Positions 16,112 through 25,275 of a DNA stretch of 48,510 nucleotides are shown one piece after another. Origin of the DNA: an uncultured Metabacillus sp. GTDB lineage: Bacteria; Bacillota; Bacilli; Bacillales; Bacillaceae. The stretch lies in contig NZ_CANNCR010000032.1 in NCBI RefSeq assembly GCF_947503125.1, positions 1 through 48,510 of the forward strand. The letters are read 5' to 3'. The translations under genes and the position numbers were made by a program. The first letter of the stretch is position 1. The number at the start of each line of letters is the position of its first letter. The notes beneath the pieces are model-generated. The model did no database searches. It was not told where the DNA came from and was given only the letters and a program-made list of their open reading frames with translations.

Positions 16112-19100
16112 TTACATAACATTAAAATATTTCGCGTCTGGATGTGAAACAACTATCGCTGTAACAGAGGCTTCAGGCTCCATCATAAAGCCTTCTGTTA
16201 ATTGAATGCCGATATCTTCTGGGCGCAATAGGTTAAAGAGTTTTTCTTGATCCTCTAGGTCCGGACATGCAGGGTAACCGAATGAATATCGTTGTCCCTG
16301 GTATTTTGCGGAGAATCGTTGATCCATTGTGAAGTCAGGTGCGTCAGGGAAGCCCCAACGGTCACGAATGAGTTGATGCGTTCTCTCTGCTAATCCTTCA
16401 GCAAGCTCCAAGGCAAGGGCTTGAACGGCATGGCTCTTTAGATAATCACCTTGTTCTTTAAAGCCTTGTGCCAGCTCGCGAATTTGGCTTCCAGCTGTAA
16501 CAGCAAACATTGCAACATAATCAAAACCATCGTCCTGTTTAGGGCGAACATAGTCTGAAATACAACGATATGGCATCTTTTCCTGTCTAGGAAAATCAAA
16601 TGTTTGCAGTATGGTCGTCGTATCATTTGGATCAAGTATATGCAATTTGTTCCCTTCGCTATAGGATGGGAAAAATTGATAAGCAGCAGCTGGTTTAAAC
16701 CACTGCTTTTTTGCACCATCCTTCAGCAGCTCCTTAACTAGCTCGAATAGTTCCATCGCTTTTGGATCCTTCTTTTTCACCAATTCCTTGACCTTTCCTT
16801 TTAATCCAAGGTGGTGGCCAATTAACATTTGCATGTTCACATACGGGATAATTTGCGTTAGGTCAATATCCTTCAAAATGTGACGCTTCGTATCAACAGG
16901 CGTGAAGATTGGTGCTTCGCTTAGGTTTCCGCGTTTTTCAAAGAGCTCGGTAACAGCTTTTGTCGGTGCAGCCTTTGGTTTGGCTTCTTCCGTTACCGCT
17001 GCTTCTTTTTCAGCGAATAGCTCTGGTGTCGTTCGTAATTGATTCGCTAACGATAAACCATCCATCGCATCCTTCGCATATACAACAGGCCCCTTATATT
17101 GTGGTGCTATTTTCATTTTTGTAAATTTCCTTGAAAGGGCAGCACCGCCGACTAAAATTGGCAGATTGCAATTTGCTTCTTGCAAGTCTTGAGCGGTAAT
17201 CACCATTTGCTGGGCGGATTTTACTAAAAGACCTGATAATCCAATTAAATCAGGCTTTTCATCCTTTACTGCTTGGATTAGGGTTTGAGGTGTAACCTTA
17301 ATGCCAAGGTCGATAACCTTATAGCCGTTATTGCTTAAAATAATATCTACAAGGTTTTTTCCGATATCGTGAACATCACCTTTTACGGTTGCAAGAAGTA
17401 TTTTCCCTTTTCCGCTGTCATCTTTTTTCTCCATATATTGCTCTAAAAAGGACACCGATGCTTTCATGACCTCTGCACTTTGAAGTACTTCGGCAACAAT
17501 TAATTGATTGTCATTAAATAAGGCACCAACCTCAGCCATTCCGGCCATAAGTGGTCCATTAATGATCGATAGAGGATCAGGATACTTTTTAAGTGCCAAT
17601 TCTAAATCGGGAATAAGTCCTTCTTTCGTTCCTTCTACGATATAATTGGCAAGCCGTTCTTCTAAATTAAGATTTTGAACAGGCTTTTTGTCCTCTTTTT
17701 TCTTGCCGCGATAGAAGTTCGTAAACGTTGCTAATGTTTCATCTGTTGTTTTAAACAATAGATCTTCAGCCATCTGAATTTCCTCTTTAGGAATGGAGGC
17801 AAATCGTTCTAGTTTTTCTGTGTTAACAATCGCATAGTCAAGACCTGCTTGTGTACAGTGGTATAAATAAACGGCATTTAATACCTCGCGTCCAACAGGC
17901 GGAAGACCGAAGGATACGTTACTAACTCCTAGGATGGTTAAGCATTCCGGCAAGCGTTCCTTAATAAGCTGAATGCCGCGCACCGTTTCATTTGCAGAAC
18001 CAATATACTGTTCATCACCAGTTCCGACCGGAAATACGAGCGGGTCGAATATTAAATCACTAGCTTTTAAGCCATGTTTTTTAACAAGAAGGTCATGTGA
18101 GCGAATCGCCACTTCAAGCTTCTTTTCAGCAGTTAAGGCCATGCCGTCTTCATCAATCGTCCCAACAACTAATGCACCGCCATATTTTTTAACAAGCGGG
18201 ACAATTGCATCAAACCGTTCTTCTCCATCTTCAAGGTTAATCGAGTTGATAATCGCTTTTCCTTGCGAGTACTTTAAAGCTTGTTCGATTACTTTTTCAT
18301 CTGTTGAGTCAATCACAAGCGGTGCCTTTACTTTTTTTACAACCTCTTTAATGAATGCTTCCATGTCTTCCATTTCATCGCGATCTGGGTCTGCCAAGCA
18401 GATATCGATAACATGTGCTCCATTTTTTACCTGTGCTCTAGCAATCTCTGAAGCTTCTTCAAATTTTTGTTCAGCAATTAATCGTTTGAATTTACGAGAG
18501 CCGATGACATTTGTCCGTTCTCCAACAAATAATGGACGCATTCCTTCTTCATAAAGAAGCGCATCAATACCTGACACAGTATGACCGTTTGAAACCTCCT
18601 CAATTCTGCGTGGAGGAATAGCAGAAACGGCTTCTGAAATAGCTTTAATGTGCTCAGGTGTTGTACCACAGCAGCCGCCAACAAGATTCAACCAGCCTTG
18701 TTCAGCAAAGCCAACAAGCTTTTTCGCAAGTGATTCAGGTGATTCATGGTAGTTGCCTTCTTCATCAGGCAGCCCTGCATTTGGATAGCAGCTTACAGCT
18801 GTGCTAGCCAATCCAGAAAGCGTTCGAATATGGTCTGTCATAAATTCAGGACCTGTTGCACAGTTTAGACCAACAGAAATTGGCTTCATATGCTCTAAGG
18901 AGATATAAAATGCTTCAATATCTTGACCGGCTAATGTTGTTCCCATCGGTTCAATTGTTCCAGATACCATAAGCGGAAGTTCTTTCCCTGTTTGTTCAAA
19001 AGCCTTTTGGATCCCGATAAAACCAGCTTTTACATTTAGCATATCCTGGCTTGTTTCAAGGAGAAGAACATCTGCTCCGCCAATGATTAATCCTCTGGCT

Positions 19101-19534
19101 TGTTCCTCGTAGTTATCGACCAATGTATCAAAGGTTGTACCACCTGTAACAGATAATGTTTTTGTTGTTGGACCCATTGCACCGGCAACAAATCTCGGTT
19201 TCTCGGGTGTTGAGTATTTTTCAGCGGCTTTTTTTGCAAGTTTCGCTGATTCAATATTAAGCTCGAGAGCCAGTGAGCCCAATTCATATTCGTCTAAGAC
19301 TAAACCGGTAGCACCGAATGTGTTTGTGGAAATAATATCTGAGCCTGCTTCGAGGTAGGCTTCATGGATTTTTTCGATTGTTGTTGGAGCTGTTAATGTT
19401 AAATATTCATTACAGCCTTCATATTCTTCCCCGCCAAAATCAGCCGGTGTGAGATTTGCAGCTTGAATCATTGTACCCATTGCACCGTCAAGTACAAGGA
19501 TTCGTTTCTTTAGTTCATCCCTGATGCTACACAT
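16112..19534 (-). CDS. metH: Cobalamin-dependent methionine synthase MetH
   Basis: Transfers the methyl group of 5-methyl-THF to homocysteine through cobalamin. 1140 aa, four modules in order: homocysteine/zinc domain (about 1-310) with zinc ligands Cys225 (GLNCATGP) and Cys288/Cys289 (GGCCGTTP); pterin-binding barrel (about 335-600, [27 protein letters not shown]); B12 module (about 640-860) with the cobalt-ligating DVHDIGKN; and the SAM reactivation domain (about 890-1140, [22 protein letters not shown]). The preferred start is the ATG at 19534, preceded by AAAGGAAG and overlapping the yitJ stop by 8 bp. An in-frame ATG 13 codons upstream lies inside yitJ without a ribosome site. It is cotranscribed with yitJ behind the S-box leader, so it is SAM-repressed. 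Confidence 0.95.
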   Translation of the reverse strand: MCSIRDELKKRILVLDGAMGTMIQAANLTPADFGGEEYEGCNEYLTLTAPTTIEKIHEAYLEAGSDIISTNTFGATGLVLDEYELGSLALELNIESAKLAKKAAEKYSTPEKPRFVAGAMGPTTKTLSVTGGTTFDTLVDNYEEQARGLIIGGADVLLLETSQDMLNVKAGFIGIQKAFEQTGKELPLMVSGTIEPMGTTLAGQDIEAFYISLEHMKPISVGLNCATGPEFMTDHIRTLSGLASTAVSCYPNAGLPDEEGNYHESPESLAKKLVGFAEQGWLNLVGGCCGTTPEHIKAISEAVSAIPPRRIEEVSNGHTVSGIDALLYEEGMRPLFVGERTNVIGSRKFKRLIAEQKFEEASEIARAQVKNGAHVIDICLADPDRDEMEDMEAFIKEVVKKVKAPLVIDSTDEKVIEQALKYSQGKAIINSINLEDGEERFDAIVPLVKKYGGALVVGTIDEDGMALTAEKKLEVAIRSHDLLVKKHGLKASDLIFDPLVFPVGTGDEQYIGSANETVRGIQLIKERLPECLTILGVSNVSFGLPPVGREVLNAVYLYHCTQAGLDYAIVNTEKLERFASIPKEEIQMAEDLLFKTTDETLATFTNFYRGKKKEDKKPVQNLNLEERLANYIVEGTKEGLIPDLELALKKYPDPLSIINGPLMAGMAEVGALFNDNQLIVAEVLQSAEVMKASVSFLEQYMEKKDDSGKGKILLATVKGDVHDIGKNLVDIILSNNGYKVIDLGIKVTPQTLIQAVKDEKPDLIGLSGLLVKSAQQMVITAQDLQEANCNLPILVGGAALSRKFTKMKIAPQYKGPVVYAKDAMDGLSLANQLRTTPELFAEKEAAVTEEAKPKAAPTKAVTELFEKRGNLSEAPIFTPVDTKRHILKDIDLTQIIPYVNMQMLIGHHLGLKGKVKELVKKKDPKAMELFELVKELLKDGAKKQWFKPAAAYQFFPSYSEGNKLHILDPNDTTTILQTFDFPRQEKMPYRCISDYVRPKQDDGFDYVAMFAVTAGSQIRELAQGFKEQGDYLKSHAVQALALELAEGLAERTHQLIRDRWGFPDAPDFTMDQRFSAKYQGQRYSFGYPACPDLEDQEKLFNLLRPEDIGIQLTEGFMMEPEASVTAIVVSHPDAKYFNVM

Positions 19535-21380
19535 GTGTAATCTTCCTTTCAGCCAGTTGTTTTTCCTTTTCATGGATGTAATTTGTAAGCTCCACTGTAA
19601 GGTCGTATTGTAGGAATGGAGTAATTAAATAAATGCCATTGAATAAATCAAATGCTGTATCAATCAAATCCTTGGCAATGGCAAGGCCTTCTTGACGTGC
19701 TTTTTCTTTATCCGTTCCTGCAGCAGCCATTTTTTCGCGAATGGAATCTGATAATTTAATGCCCGGAATTTCATTATGAATAAATTCAGCGTTACGACTT
19801 GAAGTTAACGGCATGATGCCAATATAGATCGGTGCCTTCAGCTCGCGTGTCGCTTCATAAACATCAATGATTTGCTGATTTGAATATAGCGGCTGTGAGA
19901 TAAAATAATCTGCACCATGGGCAATTTTCTTTTCAAGCCTTACAACTGCTTTGTCTAAGTGGCGTACATTTGGATTAAAAGCAGCGGCAACTGAGAAATT
20001 TGTTTTCGCTCCTAATGGTTTTCCAGAATAAGATACACCCTCATTAAATTGTTTAATTAAACTGATTAAATCAAATGATGATAAATCATAAACAGATGTT
20101 GCTCCAGGGAAATCGCCGATTTTCGAAGGGTCCCCGGTTATTGCTAATACGTCTGTTAATCCTAAAGAATGCAAGCCCATTAAATGAGATTGTAGTCCAA
20201 TTAGGTTGCGGTCACGACATGTAATATGAATTAGCATTCTTCCACCGGTTTTTTCTTTTGCTAGTATTCCAGCAGCCAAATTGCTTATCCGCGGAGAGGC
20301 AAGCGAGTTATCCGCAAGGGTTAAGGCATCGATACCAGCATTTTGCAATGCTTGTGCGCCTTCAAGGAATACATTCATCCCAAGCTTTTTCGGAGGATCA
20401 AGCTCAACAATGACAGAACGTTTTTGCTTAACCATTTCTTGCAGAGGCGGAAGAGTTTCATTATTTTTTGTAACAATCGTTTCTTGCTGTTGCTTAGGAG
20501 CTTTCACCTTTTTTTCAGTAACAGGAGCTAAATGGGAAACTGCCTTAGCCATTGCTTGAATATGCTTTGGGGTTGTACCGCAGCATCCGCCTATTAAACG
20601 AACTCCTTGCTCTCTAAACTTTTGTGCACTCTCTCTAAAATAACCTTCATCAGATTCATAGACTAGACGTCCTTCATTAAAGGCAGGCAGGCTGCTGTTT
20701 GGAAACACTGATAAATAGGCATGACCCAGAAGCGGTACTTCTTCAAGAGATTGAATCATATGATATGGCCCTAAATGACAGTTTAAGCCAATGACATTTG
20801 CACCAAGCTCCTCTAGAAGGGAAAAGGCATTTGTTACGGTTGTTCCATCTTGAAGGACACCCGCTTCATGAAGGGATACATTGGCAATGATCGGTTTGTT
20901 TGTTTCCTTTTTTGCGATTTGCAGGACCGTTTTCATTTCTTCTAAATCATAGTAGGTTTCTAATAAAATCCCGTCGACATCCTCATTTAAGAGAATAAAA
21001 AGCTGTTCTCTGAAGTTTCGCTTAATTTCTTCTAGAGTATGTGCGCTCTTCTTAAAGGTACGAACACCGCCGATTGTGCCAAAGACATATGTTGAAGGTG
21101 CTGCTGCCCGTTTTGCGATTTGTACTGCTTGCTTGTTAATTTGTCTAATGTCATCTTCTAAGCCGTAACGTGAGAGTTTAATATCATTTGCTCCATATGT
21201 GTTCGTTTGAATGACATCTGCACCAGCTTGAATATAGGCTTGATGAACACGCAGCACGTCCTCAGGCTTTGAAAGATTTAATTCCTCAAAGCAGCGATCG
21301 ACACCGTGGGTATAAAGCATTGTTCCCATTGCTCCATCTCCAATTAAAATCTTTTTCTGTAAGTCTTCCAAAAAGCTCAT
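19527..21380 (-). CDS. yitJ: Bifunctional homocysteine S-methyltransferase / methylene-THF reductase YitJ
   Basis: 617 aa. The N-terminal homocysteine methyltransferase domain (about 1-300) has DGAMGTML, the zinc ligands Cys201 (LNCHLGP) and Cys266/Cys267 (GGCCGTTP). A linker (300-325) leads to a methylene-tetrahydrofolate reductase barrel (about 330-610) with [15 protein letters not shown] and the YFISQPLYS segment. The reductase makes 5-methyl-THF, the methyl donor used by MetH encoded immediately downstream. AGGCTTTTC lies before the ATG. It is preceded by a SAM-I riboswitch with its terminator about 65 bp upstream of the start. Stop and metH start overlap (ATGTGTAG), suggesting translational coupling. 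Confidence 0.95.
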   Translation of the reverse strand: MSFLEDLQKKILIGDGAMGTMLYTHGVDRCFEELNLSKPEDVLRVHQAYIQAGADVIQTNTYGANDIKLSRYGLEDDIRQINKQAVQIAKRAAAPSTYVFGTIGGVRTFKKSAHTLEEIKRNFREQLFILLNEDVDGILLETYYDLEEMKTVLQIAKKETNKPIIANVSLHEAGVLQDGTTVTNAFSLLEELGANVIGLNCHLGPYHMIQSLEEVPLLGHAYLSVFPNSSLPAFNEGRLVYESDEGYFRESAQKFREQGVRLIGGCCGTTPKHIQAMAKAVSHLAPVTEKKVKAPKQQQETIVTKNNETLPPLQEMVKQKRSVIVELDPPKKLGMNVFLEGAQALQNAGIDALTLADNSLASPRISNLAAGILAKEKTGGRMLIHITCRDRNLIGLQSHLMGLHSLGLTDVLAITGDPSKIGDFPGATSVYDLSSFDLISLIKQFNEGVSYSGKPLGAKTNFSVAAAFNPNVRHLDKAVVRLEKKIAHGADYFISQPLYSNQQIIDVYEATRELKAPIYIGIMPLTSSRNAEFIHNEIPGIKLSDSIREKMAAAGTDKEKARQEGLAIAKDLIDTAFDLFNGIYLITPFLQYDLTVELTNYIHEKEKQLAERKITHV

Positions 21381-21440
21381 TGAAAAGCCTCCGATCTATT
21401 TAATAAAGTGGCGAGGAAATAGATTGAATCGATCTCTAAT

Positions 21441-21866
21441 AAAAAAAGCCTTCTTAAGCAGAAGACTGAATGATTCAAAGCTTCCCCTTATCTTTCAAGC
21501 ATTTTACATGCTTAGCTGGAATTAGCACCTTGGCACTCGGAAGATCTTAGGAGGGTGAAAAGTTGATTGTTTTGAAAAGTTGAAAGAAATGACCCAATCT
21601 TAGTTTTGTTTGTTTTCTTTCAGCACCGGCAAGCTTACGCTTGCCAGCGGCTTGGTTAGCAAGCCTTGTGAAAAATAATAAAAAATGCTTCGAACAAACA
21701 AGTGCGTTTTGTTCGATTCATTTTTTATTATTTTTCGGTGCTGAAAGAAAACAACTTAGGGTTATTTTCGAACTTTGAGACAATCACCGAATCCTGAGAT
21801 CTTCACTCGTTGTTGACCGGTTGCTGAAGCTTCATTGGGCCAGTCCCTCAGCTTCTCTTGATAAGA
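21441..21866 (-). promoter_or_regulatory. SAM-I (S-box) riboswitch with a giant P3 arm, plus terminator
   Basis: Read on the minus strand. P1 5' strand CTTATC (21865-21860), then the conserved P2 segment GAGGGACTGGCCCAATGAAGC and AGCAACC. The 3' core resumes only at 21529 with AAGGTGCTAATTCCAGC, the P4 hairpin AAGCATGTAAAATGCTT, GAAAGATAAG closing P1 (21492-21487), and the expression-platform terminator GTCTTCT/AGAAGGC with seven T (21466-21441). All diagnostic S-box elements are present. SAM binding should terminate transcription ahead of yitJ-metH. The unusual part is P3: between AGCAACC and AAGGTGC lie nearly 290 nt, where ordinary S-box aptamers are about 110-125 nt in total. The extra sequence is itself base-paired (GAAGATCT with AGATCTTC at the base). 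Confidence 0.92.
21611..21753. repeat. Cloverleaf-like nested palindrome inside the riboswitch P3 arm
   Basis: The outer arms 21611-21628 and 21736-21753 are an 18-bp perfect inverted repeat (TGTTTTCTTTCAGCACCG). Inside are three independent hairpins: GCAAGC-TTAC-GCTTGC (21629-21644), GGCTTG-GTTAG-CAAGCC (21649-21665), and an 18-bp perfect stem 21670-21687 / 21719-21736 that contains a further 8-bp stem CGAACAAA/TTTGTTCG (21691-21698 / 21708-21715). The arms keep imperfect complementarity outward for another 50-70 nt on each side. No coding capacity. It could be a MITE-like mobile element or an RNA structural extension. Confidence 0.85.
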
Positions 21867-21913
21867 TATGAAATTAACATATTTACTTTAATATCTTGAA
21901 AAGTGTTACAACT

Positions 21914-21942
21914 AATTTATCTAATATTGCGAAAAATATCAA
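21914..21942 (-). promoter_or_regulatory. SigA-type promoter for yitJ-metH
   Basis: TTGATA, 17 bp, TAAATT on the minus strand, about 50 bp upstream of the S-box aptamer. The fit is moderate; other AT-rich hexamers are nearby. Confidence 0.4.
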
Positions 21943-22006
21943 TAGTTAAATGATTTTTTATTGAAAAATACAGATGGGAAAAGGTGGAATAGTAGTATTT
22001 GTGTTA

Positions 22007-22038
22007 GAAAAAGGCAGCTCACATGCTGTGATACTGCC
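22007..22038 (-). terminator. Terminator of yajQ
   Basis: GGCAG and CTGCC with an inner TCACA/TGTGA stem, then five T on the minus strand, about 20 bp after the yajQ stop. Confidence 0.8.
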
Positions 22039-22059
22039 ATTGTAAAAATCAGTCTTTAC

Positions 22060-22551
22060 TTATCGGTAATTAATAAACTGTACATCAATTGGCAGGTCGG
22101 CTCCTTTGATTGCGGCAATGACTTGCTGGAGGTCGTCTCTGCTTTTTCCGGTCACACGGATTTGATCATCCTGGATTTGTGATTTGACTTTTAATCCTGT
22201 ATTTTTAATGATAGTATTGATTTTTTTCGCGTTTTCTTTGTCAATGCCGGAAACTAGTTCAGCTCTTTGACGAACAGTTCCGCCTGATGCATTCTCGATT
22301 TTTTTGTATGAAATGTTTTTTATTGGGACATTTCGCTTGATTAGCTTTGAGATCAAAACATCTTTTAATTGCTCAAGCTTGTACTCATCATCAGAAACTA
22401 AAATAAGTTCTTCTTTCTCTAATGTAATATTGCTTTTACTTCTTTTAAAATCATAGCGCGTGGCAATTTCTTTCATAGCAATATTGATTGCATTTGAAAC
22501 TTCAGGAAATTCGACTTTGGATACAATATCAAATGAACTATCTTTCGCCAT
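22060..22551 (-). CDS. yajQ: YajQ family nucleotide-binding protein (YitK)
   Basis: 163 aa, the exact size of B. subtilis YitK. Two ferredoxin-like repeats make up the YajQ fold. Family stretches are [31 protein letters not shown] and [20 protein letters not shown]. YajQ proteins bind nucleotides and nucleic acids, and some bind cyclic di-GMP; the role in Bacillus is not settled. GGAGG abuts an ATG at 22557 but is spaced 6 nt from the ATG at 22551, so the latter is taken. Divergent from cvfB. Confidence 0.92.
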   Translation of the reverse strand: MAKDSSFDIVSKVEFPEVSNAINIAMKEIATRYDFKRSKSNITLEKEELILVSDDEYKLEQLKDVLISKLIKRNVPIKNISYKKIENASGGTVRQRAELVSGIDKENAKKINTIIKNTGLKVKSQIQDDQIRVTGKSRDDLQQVIAAIKGADLPIDVQFINYR

Positions 22552-22584
22552 ATTCATCCTCCATTATGTATATAATATGGTTAG

Positions 22585-22613
22585 ATTATAGTAAAATAAG
22601 ACAATGATCACAA
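22585..22613 (-). promoter_or_regulatory. SigA-type promoter of yajQ
   Basis: TTGTGA, 17 bp, TATAAT on the minus strand, 34 bp before the start codon. Confidence 0.55.
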
Positions 22614-22636
22614 CTTTTTACAATCCAAAACGAGAC

Positions 22637-22665
22637 TTGTGTTCTGTAATGGATATGATTAAGAT
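22637..22665 (+). promoter_or_regulatory. SigA-type promoter of cvfB
   Basis: TTGTGT, 17 bp, TAAGAT, about 50 bp before the cvfB start. The -10 is moderate. Confidence 0.4.
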
Positions 22666-22713
22666 GAGAGATTAGGTTACGTTTTACTTAAAGATGAAAG
22701 GATCGATATAAAG

Positions 22714-23574
22714 ATGATGCCAGGTACTTTTGCAACATTAACAATAGATGAGAAGGTCGACTTTGGTTATTTTTTAACGGATGGAAAAGAGCGTGTACTT
22801 TTACATCATAATGAAGTGGTCGGGGAAATTGAAGTAGGTGAAGAGGTTGAGGTCTTTTTCGTATTAGATGCACAGGACCGCTTAGCTGCCACGATGAAAA
22901 AGCCGCTTATAACAGAGGATACATATGCTTGGGTAACGGTAGTCGATGTTGTCGAGGAATTCGGGGCATTTGTCGATATTGGCTTAAGCAAGGATGCCCT
23001 TGTGGCCAAAGATCATCTCCCTTATTTACGTGAGGTATGGCCAAAGCCAGGTGATAAACTTTACTGTACATTGAAGGTTTCAGGAAATGGCCGCTTTTTT
23101 GCACGACTTGCAACTGAGGAGATTGTCGTCCCGCTAAGTAAAAAAGCTGATCGTTCAATATTTAATAAAGAAGTAACAGGCACGGTCTACCGTATGATTG
23201 TTGCAGGTTCATTTATTTTAACAGAAGAAGGATATAAAGGGTTTATCCATTCATCACAAAGGACAATTGAACCTCGTTTAGGCGAGACAGTTACGGGACG
23301 AGTGATCGATGTGAAAGAGGATGGAACGGTTAATGTTAGCTTACTTCCACGTAAGCATGAAGCGTTAAGCGGTGATGCTGAAAGAATCTATGGATATATG
23401 CAGGAAAGAGGCGGTGCCATGCCTTATACAGATAAAAGTGATCCAGACGATATTAAGGAACGATTTGGACTAAGTAAGGGAGCATTTAAACGTGCTTTAG
23501 GCCACTTAATGAAACATGGCAGAGTCTATCAGCAGGATGGCTGGACATACTTTAAAGAAAACAACGACCAATAA
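22714..23574 (+). CDS. cvfB: S1-domain RNA-binding protein CvfB (YitL)
   Basis: 286 aa. An N-terminal S1-like domain, then tandem S1 domains (about 60-140 with AWVTVVDVVEEFGAFVDIGL, and 145-215 with VTGTVYRMIVAGSFIL and GRVIDVKEDGTVNVSL), and a C-terminal winged helix (FGLSKGAFKRALGHLMKHG). This is the architecture of CvfB, an RNA-binding regulator that affects virulence and toxin expression in Staphylococcus. ATG 22714 and 22717 are both possible; AAAGGA at 22697 serves either. B. subtilis keeps the same neighbour order (yitK-yitL). Confidence 0.92.
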   Translation: MMPGTFATLTIDEKVDFGYFLTDGKERVLLHHNEVVGEIEVGEEVEVFFVLDAQDRLAATMKKPLITEDTYAWVTVVDVVEEFGAFVDIGLSKDALVAKDHLPYLREVWPKPGDKLYCTLKVSGNGRFFARLATEEIVVPLSKKADRSIFNKEVTGTVYRMIVAGSFILTEEGYKGFIHSSQRTIEPRLGETVTGRVIDVKEDGTVNVSLLPRKHEALSGDAERIYGYMQERGGAMPYTDKSDPDDIKERFGLSKGAFKRALGHLMKHGRVYQQDGWTYFKENNDQ

Positions 23575-23735
23575 GGTTGTGACGTGGGTTGAGGCTAAGC
23601 GGGGGACCGTTACCAATTGTGGATATAGAAAAGACTTTAATCATAGATCTTGCGATTTTATGTCCTACAAAATATACTATTTTTAAAAGAATGAATAGGT
23701 TAAAAGTACCGATATAACAGGTAAAAGGATTTGGT

Positions 23736-23921
23736 ATGGGGATGGAAATAAAGGTTCTGGCAGTCGAAAATGGTGTACATAACGAATTAGTCTTAACTAG
23801 GGAACAATATAAAAATTTAAAAGATCAAAACTATTTTTTGCACGGTAATCAGGTTTATCATTATGGCAGGATGGATCTGCAAATGAATTGCCTAACCATT
23901 TATGTGAGTCCAGAAAAATAA
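23736..23921 (+). CDS. Small hypothetical protein, 61 aa
   Basis: Starts ATG with AAAAGGA about 8 nt upstream and ends just before a strong terminator. The product is mostly beta/alpha mixed and soluble (MGMEIKVLAVENG at the start, NYFLHGNQVYHYGRMDL in the middle). No family recognised. Its own terminator and ribosome site support a real gene. Confidence 0.55.
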   Translation: MGMEIKVLAVENGVHNELVLTREQYKNLKDQNYFLHGNQVYHYGRMDLQMNCLTIYVSPEK

Positions 23922-23932
23922 TGCAGGATTAA

Positions 23933-23985
23933 AAAGAGGATGTCTCAAAACTCCACTGAAGAGTTCAGAGTGAGACATCCTCTTT
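23933..23985. terminator. Bidirectional terminator
   Basis: AAAGAGGATGTCTCA and TGAGACATCCTCTTT form a 15-bp perfect stem between two convergent small genes. T-rich on the minus-strand exit (five T), weaker on plus. Confidence 0.85.
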
Positions 23986-23989
23986 ACTA

Positions 23990-24121
23990 TTATTTATGAT
24001 CCGTTCTCTTAGAATATTGATGTTCGCCTGCTTGGCGGTTTTTTTCGCGCATCATATTTTTTTCGTGACGTTTCGCATTATTATCTTTTGCCTTTTTGTC
24101 GTTGTCACTAGTGTGTGGCAT
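23990..24121 (-). CDS. DUF3941-like small protein, 43 aa
   Basis: A 43-residue, highly hydrophilic and basic product (MPHTSDNDKKAKDNNAKRHE at the start, QYSKRTDHK at the end), resembling the tiny DUF3941 proteins of Bacillus as I remember them. AAAGGAG lies 8 nt before the ATG and a terminator follows directly. The function is unknown. Confidence 0.7.
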   Translation of the reverse strand: MPHTSDNDKKAKDNNAKRHEKNMMREKNRQAGEHQYSKRTDHK

Positions 24122-24181
24122 GATAAAGCTCCTTTCAAACGAATGTAGCCTTATCATGCCCATATAAGGAAGAACTATGTA

Positions 24182-25039
24182 TTATAGTTCATCATTTAAG
24201 AAGAAGACCGCTAGCGTGCCGGGACCTGCATGTGCACCAACAACTGCTCCAACGTAATTGATATAGATTTCCTTTGGTGAGAATGCTTCTTCAATCATTT
24301 CCTTCAATTCATTTGCTGCTTTTTCGTCATCACCATGGCTAATTGCTATTGTTTGATTTTTTAGGTTCACGCCCCGTTCTCTCATGATTTCAATCATCCG
24401 CTTGAATACCTTTTTGCGGCCGCGAATTTTTTCAAGCGGAACAAGCTTTCCGTTCTCCACATGAAGCAACGGCTTTATATTTAAAAGACCTCCAACAAAG
24501 GCAGATGTTTTGCTGATTCTTCCTCCGCGTGCTAAATATTCTAAATCATCAACTGTAAAGATATGCTCCATTTTTGAACAGTAGCTTGTAACGGCTGTTT
24601 CGATTTCGCTTAAAGATTGCCCTTTTTCAGATAACTCTTTTGCATATTTAACAGCAAGACCATGTCCAAGTGAAGCACACTTTGAATCAACAATTGATAA
24701 ATGGAAGTCAGGATATTCTTCCAGCACCTCATTGCGCATCATCATCGCCGTTTGATATGTGCCAGAAAGCTCTGAGGAAAATGCCACATAAAGGCTTGGA
24801 ATTCCTTTGGTTGCTAAGCTGGTAAATAGTTCCTTTAAACTAAGCGGGGATGCCTGTGATGTTTTGACAACTGTTCCTTCTCTCATAGCATCATAAAGCT
24901 GCTTAGGTTTTATTTCTTTTTGATCTGCGAGCTGTTCTCCATTCATTTCTACACTGAGTGGAAAAAATGAAATGGAATGTTCTTCAAAATAGTTGATCGG
25001 TAAATCACACGCACTATCGGCTATGATGTGTACATTCAT
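24182..25039 (-). CDS. DegV family fatty-acid-binding protein (YitS)
   Basis: 285 aa. The DegV fold has the N-terminal signature IIADSACDLP, SQASP (residues near 61-65), AFSSELSGTYQTA, IVDSKCASLG and YLARGGRISK. C-terminal GAVVGAHAGPGTLAVFF completes the lipid-binding pocket. DegV/FakB proteins hold a fatty acid for the FakA kinase in several Firmicutes; no FakA gene is seen here. Position matches B. subtilis yitS. Divergent from yitT with about 235 bp between. Confidence 0.9.
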   Translation of the reverse strand: MNVHIIADSACDLPINYFEEHSISFFPLSVEMNGEQLADQKEIKPKQLYDAMREGTVVKTSQASPLSLKELFTSLATKGIPSLYVAFSSELSGTYQTAMMMRNEVLEEYPDFHLSIVDSKCASLGHGLAVKYAKELSEKGQSLSEIETAVTSYCSKMEHIFTVDDLEYLARGGRISKTSAFVGGLLNIKPLLHVENGKLVPLEKIRGRKKVFKRMIEIMRERGVNLKNQTIAISHGDDEKAANELKEMIEEAFSPKEIYINYVGAVVGAHAGPGTLAVFFLNDEL

Positions 25040-25149
25040 TCAAACACCTCATTTGAGTAGATTTTTGTTCTCATAATTGTGAAAAAATTTATAGTATGTA
25101 AGGTTTCATTTTAATTTTATGCATTTTTGTCGCTTTTATTGTGTTCTTC

Positions 25150-25167
25150 AAGGCGCTTGCGCTTTTC
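25150..25167 (+). repeat. End fragment of the dispersed CTAGCTCCAG/GCGCTTGCGC repeat
   Basis: AAGGCGCTTGCGCTTTTC is the same terminal sequence found at 28105-28121 and, in variant form, at 39444 and 47433. The remainder of the repeat is absent here. Confidence 0.5.
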
Positions 25168-25275
25168 TTTTTAGTTTATCATGCCCCGCCTAAAATACAA
25201 TCTTTGTATTCATTTCTTATAAAAATGGGAACAACAAGGGTAAGGCATTTTGAATGCAAGGAGGGAAATTTATTC

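Noticed and set aside
17973-18554. 193-codon plus-strand frame opposite metH
   Set aside because: It is an antisense shadow of a strongly coding gene, rich in Ser/Pro, without a ribosome site or family resemblance.
21611-21753. Intrinsic terminator downstream of yajQ or inside the yitJ leader
   Set aside because: The stems are nested and lie within the aptamer P3 arm; proper terminators for yajQ (22007-22038) and the riboswitch (21441-21466) are present elsewhere.
25141-25275. Extended N-terminus of yitT
   Set aside because: It runs through a repeat fragment, has no ribosome site, and AAGGAGGG sits before ATG 25276, which gives the family length.
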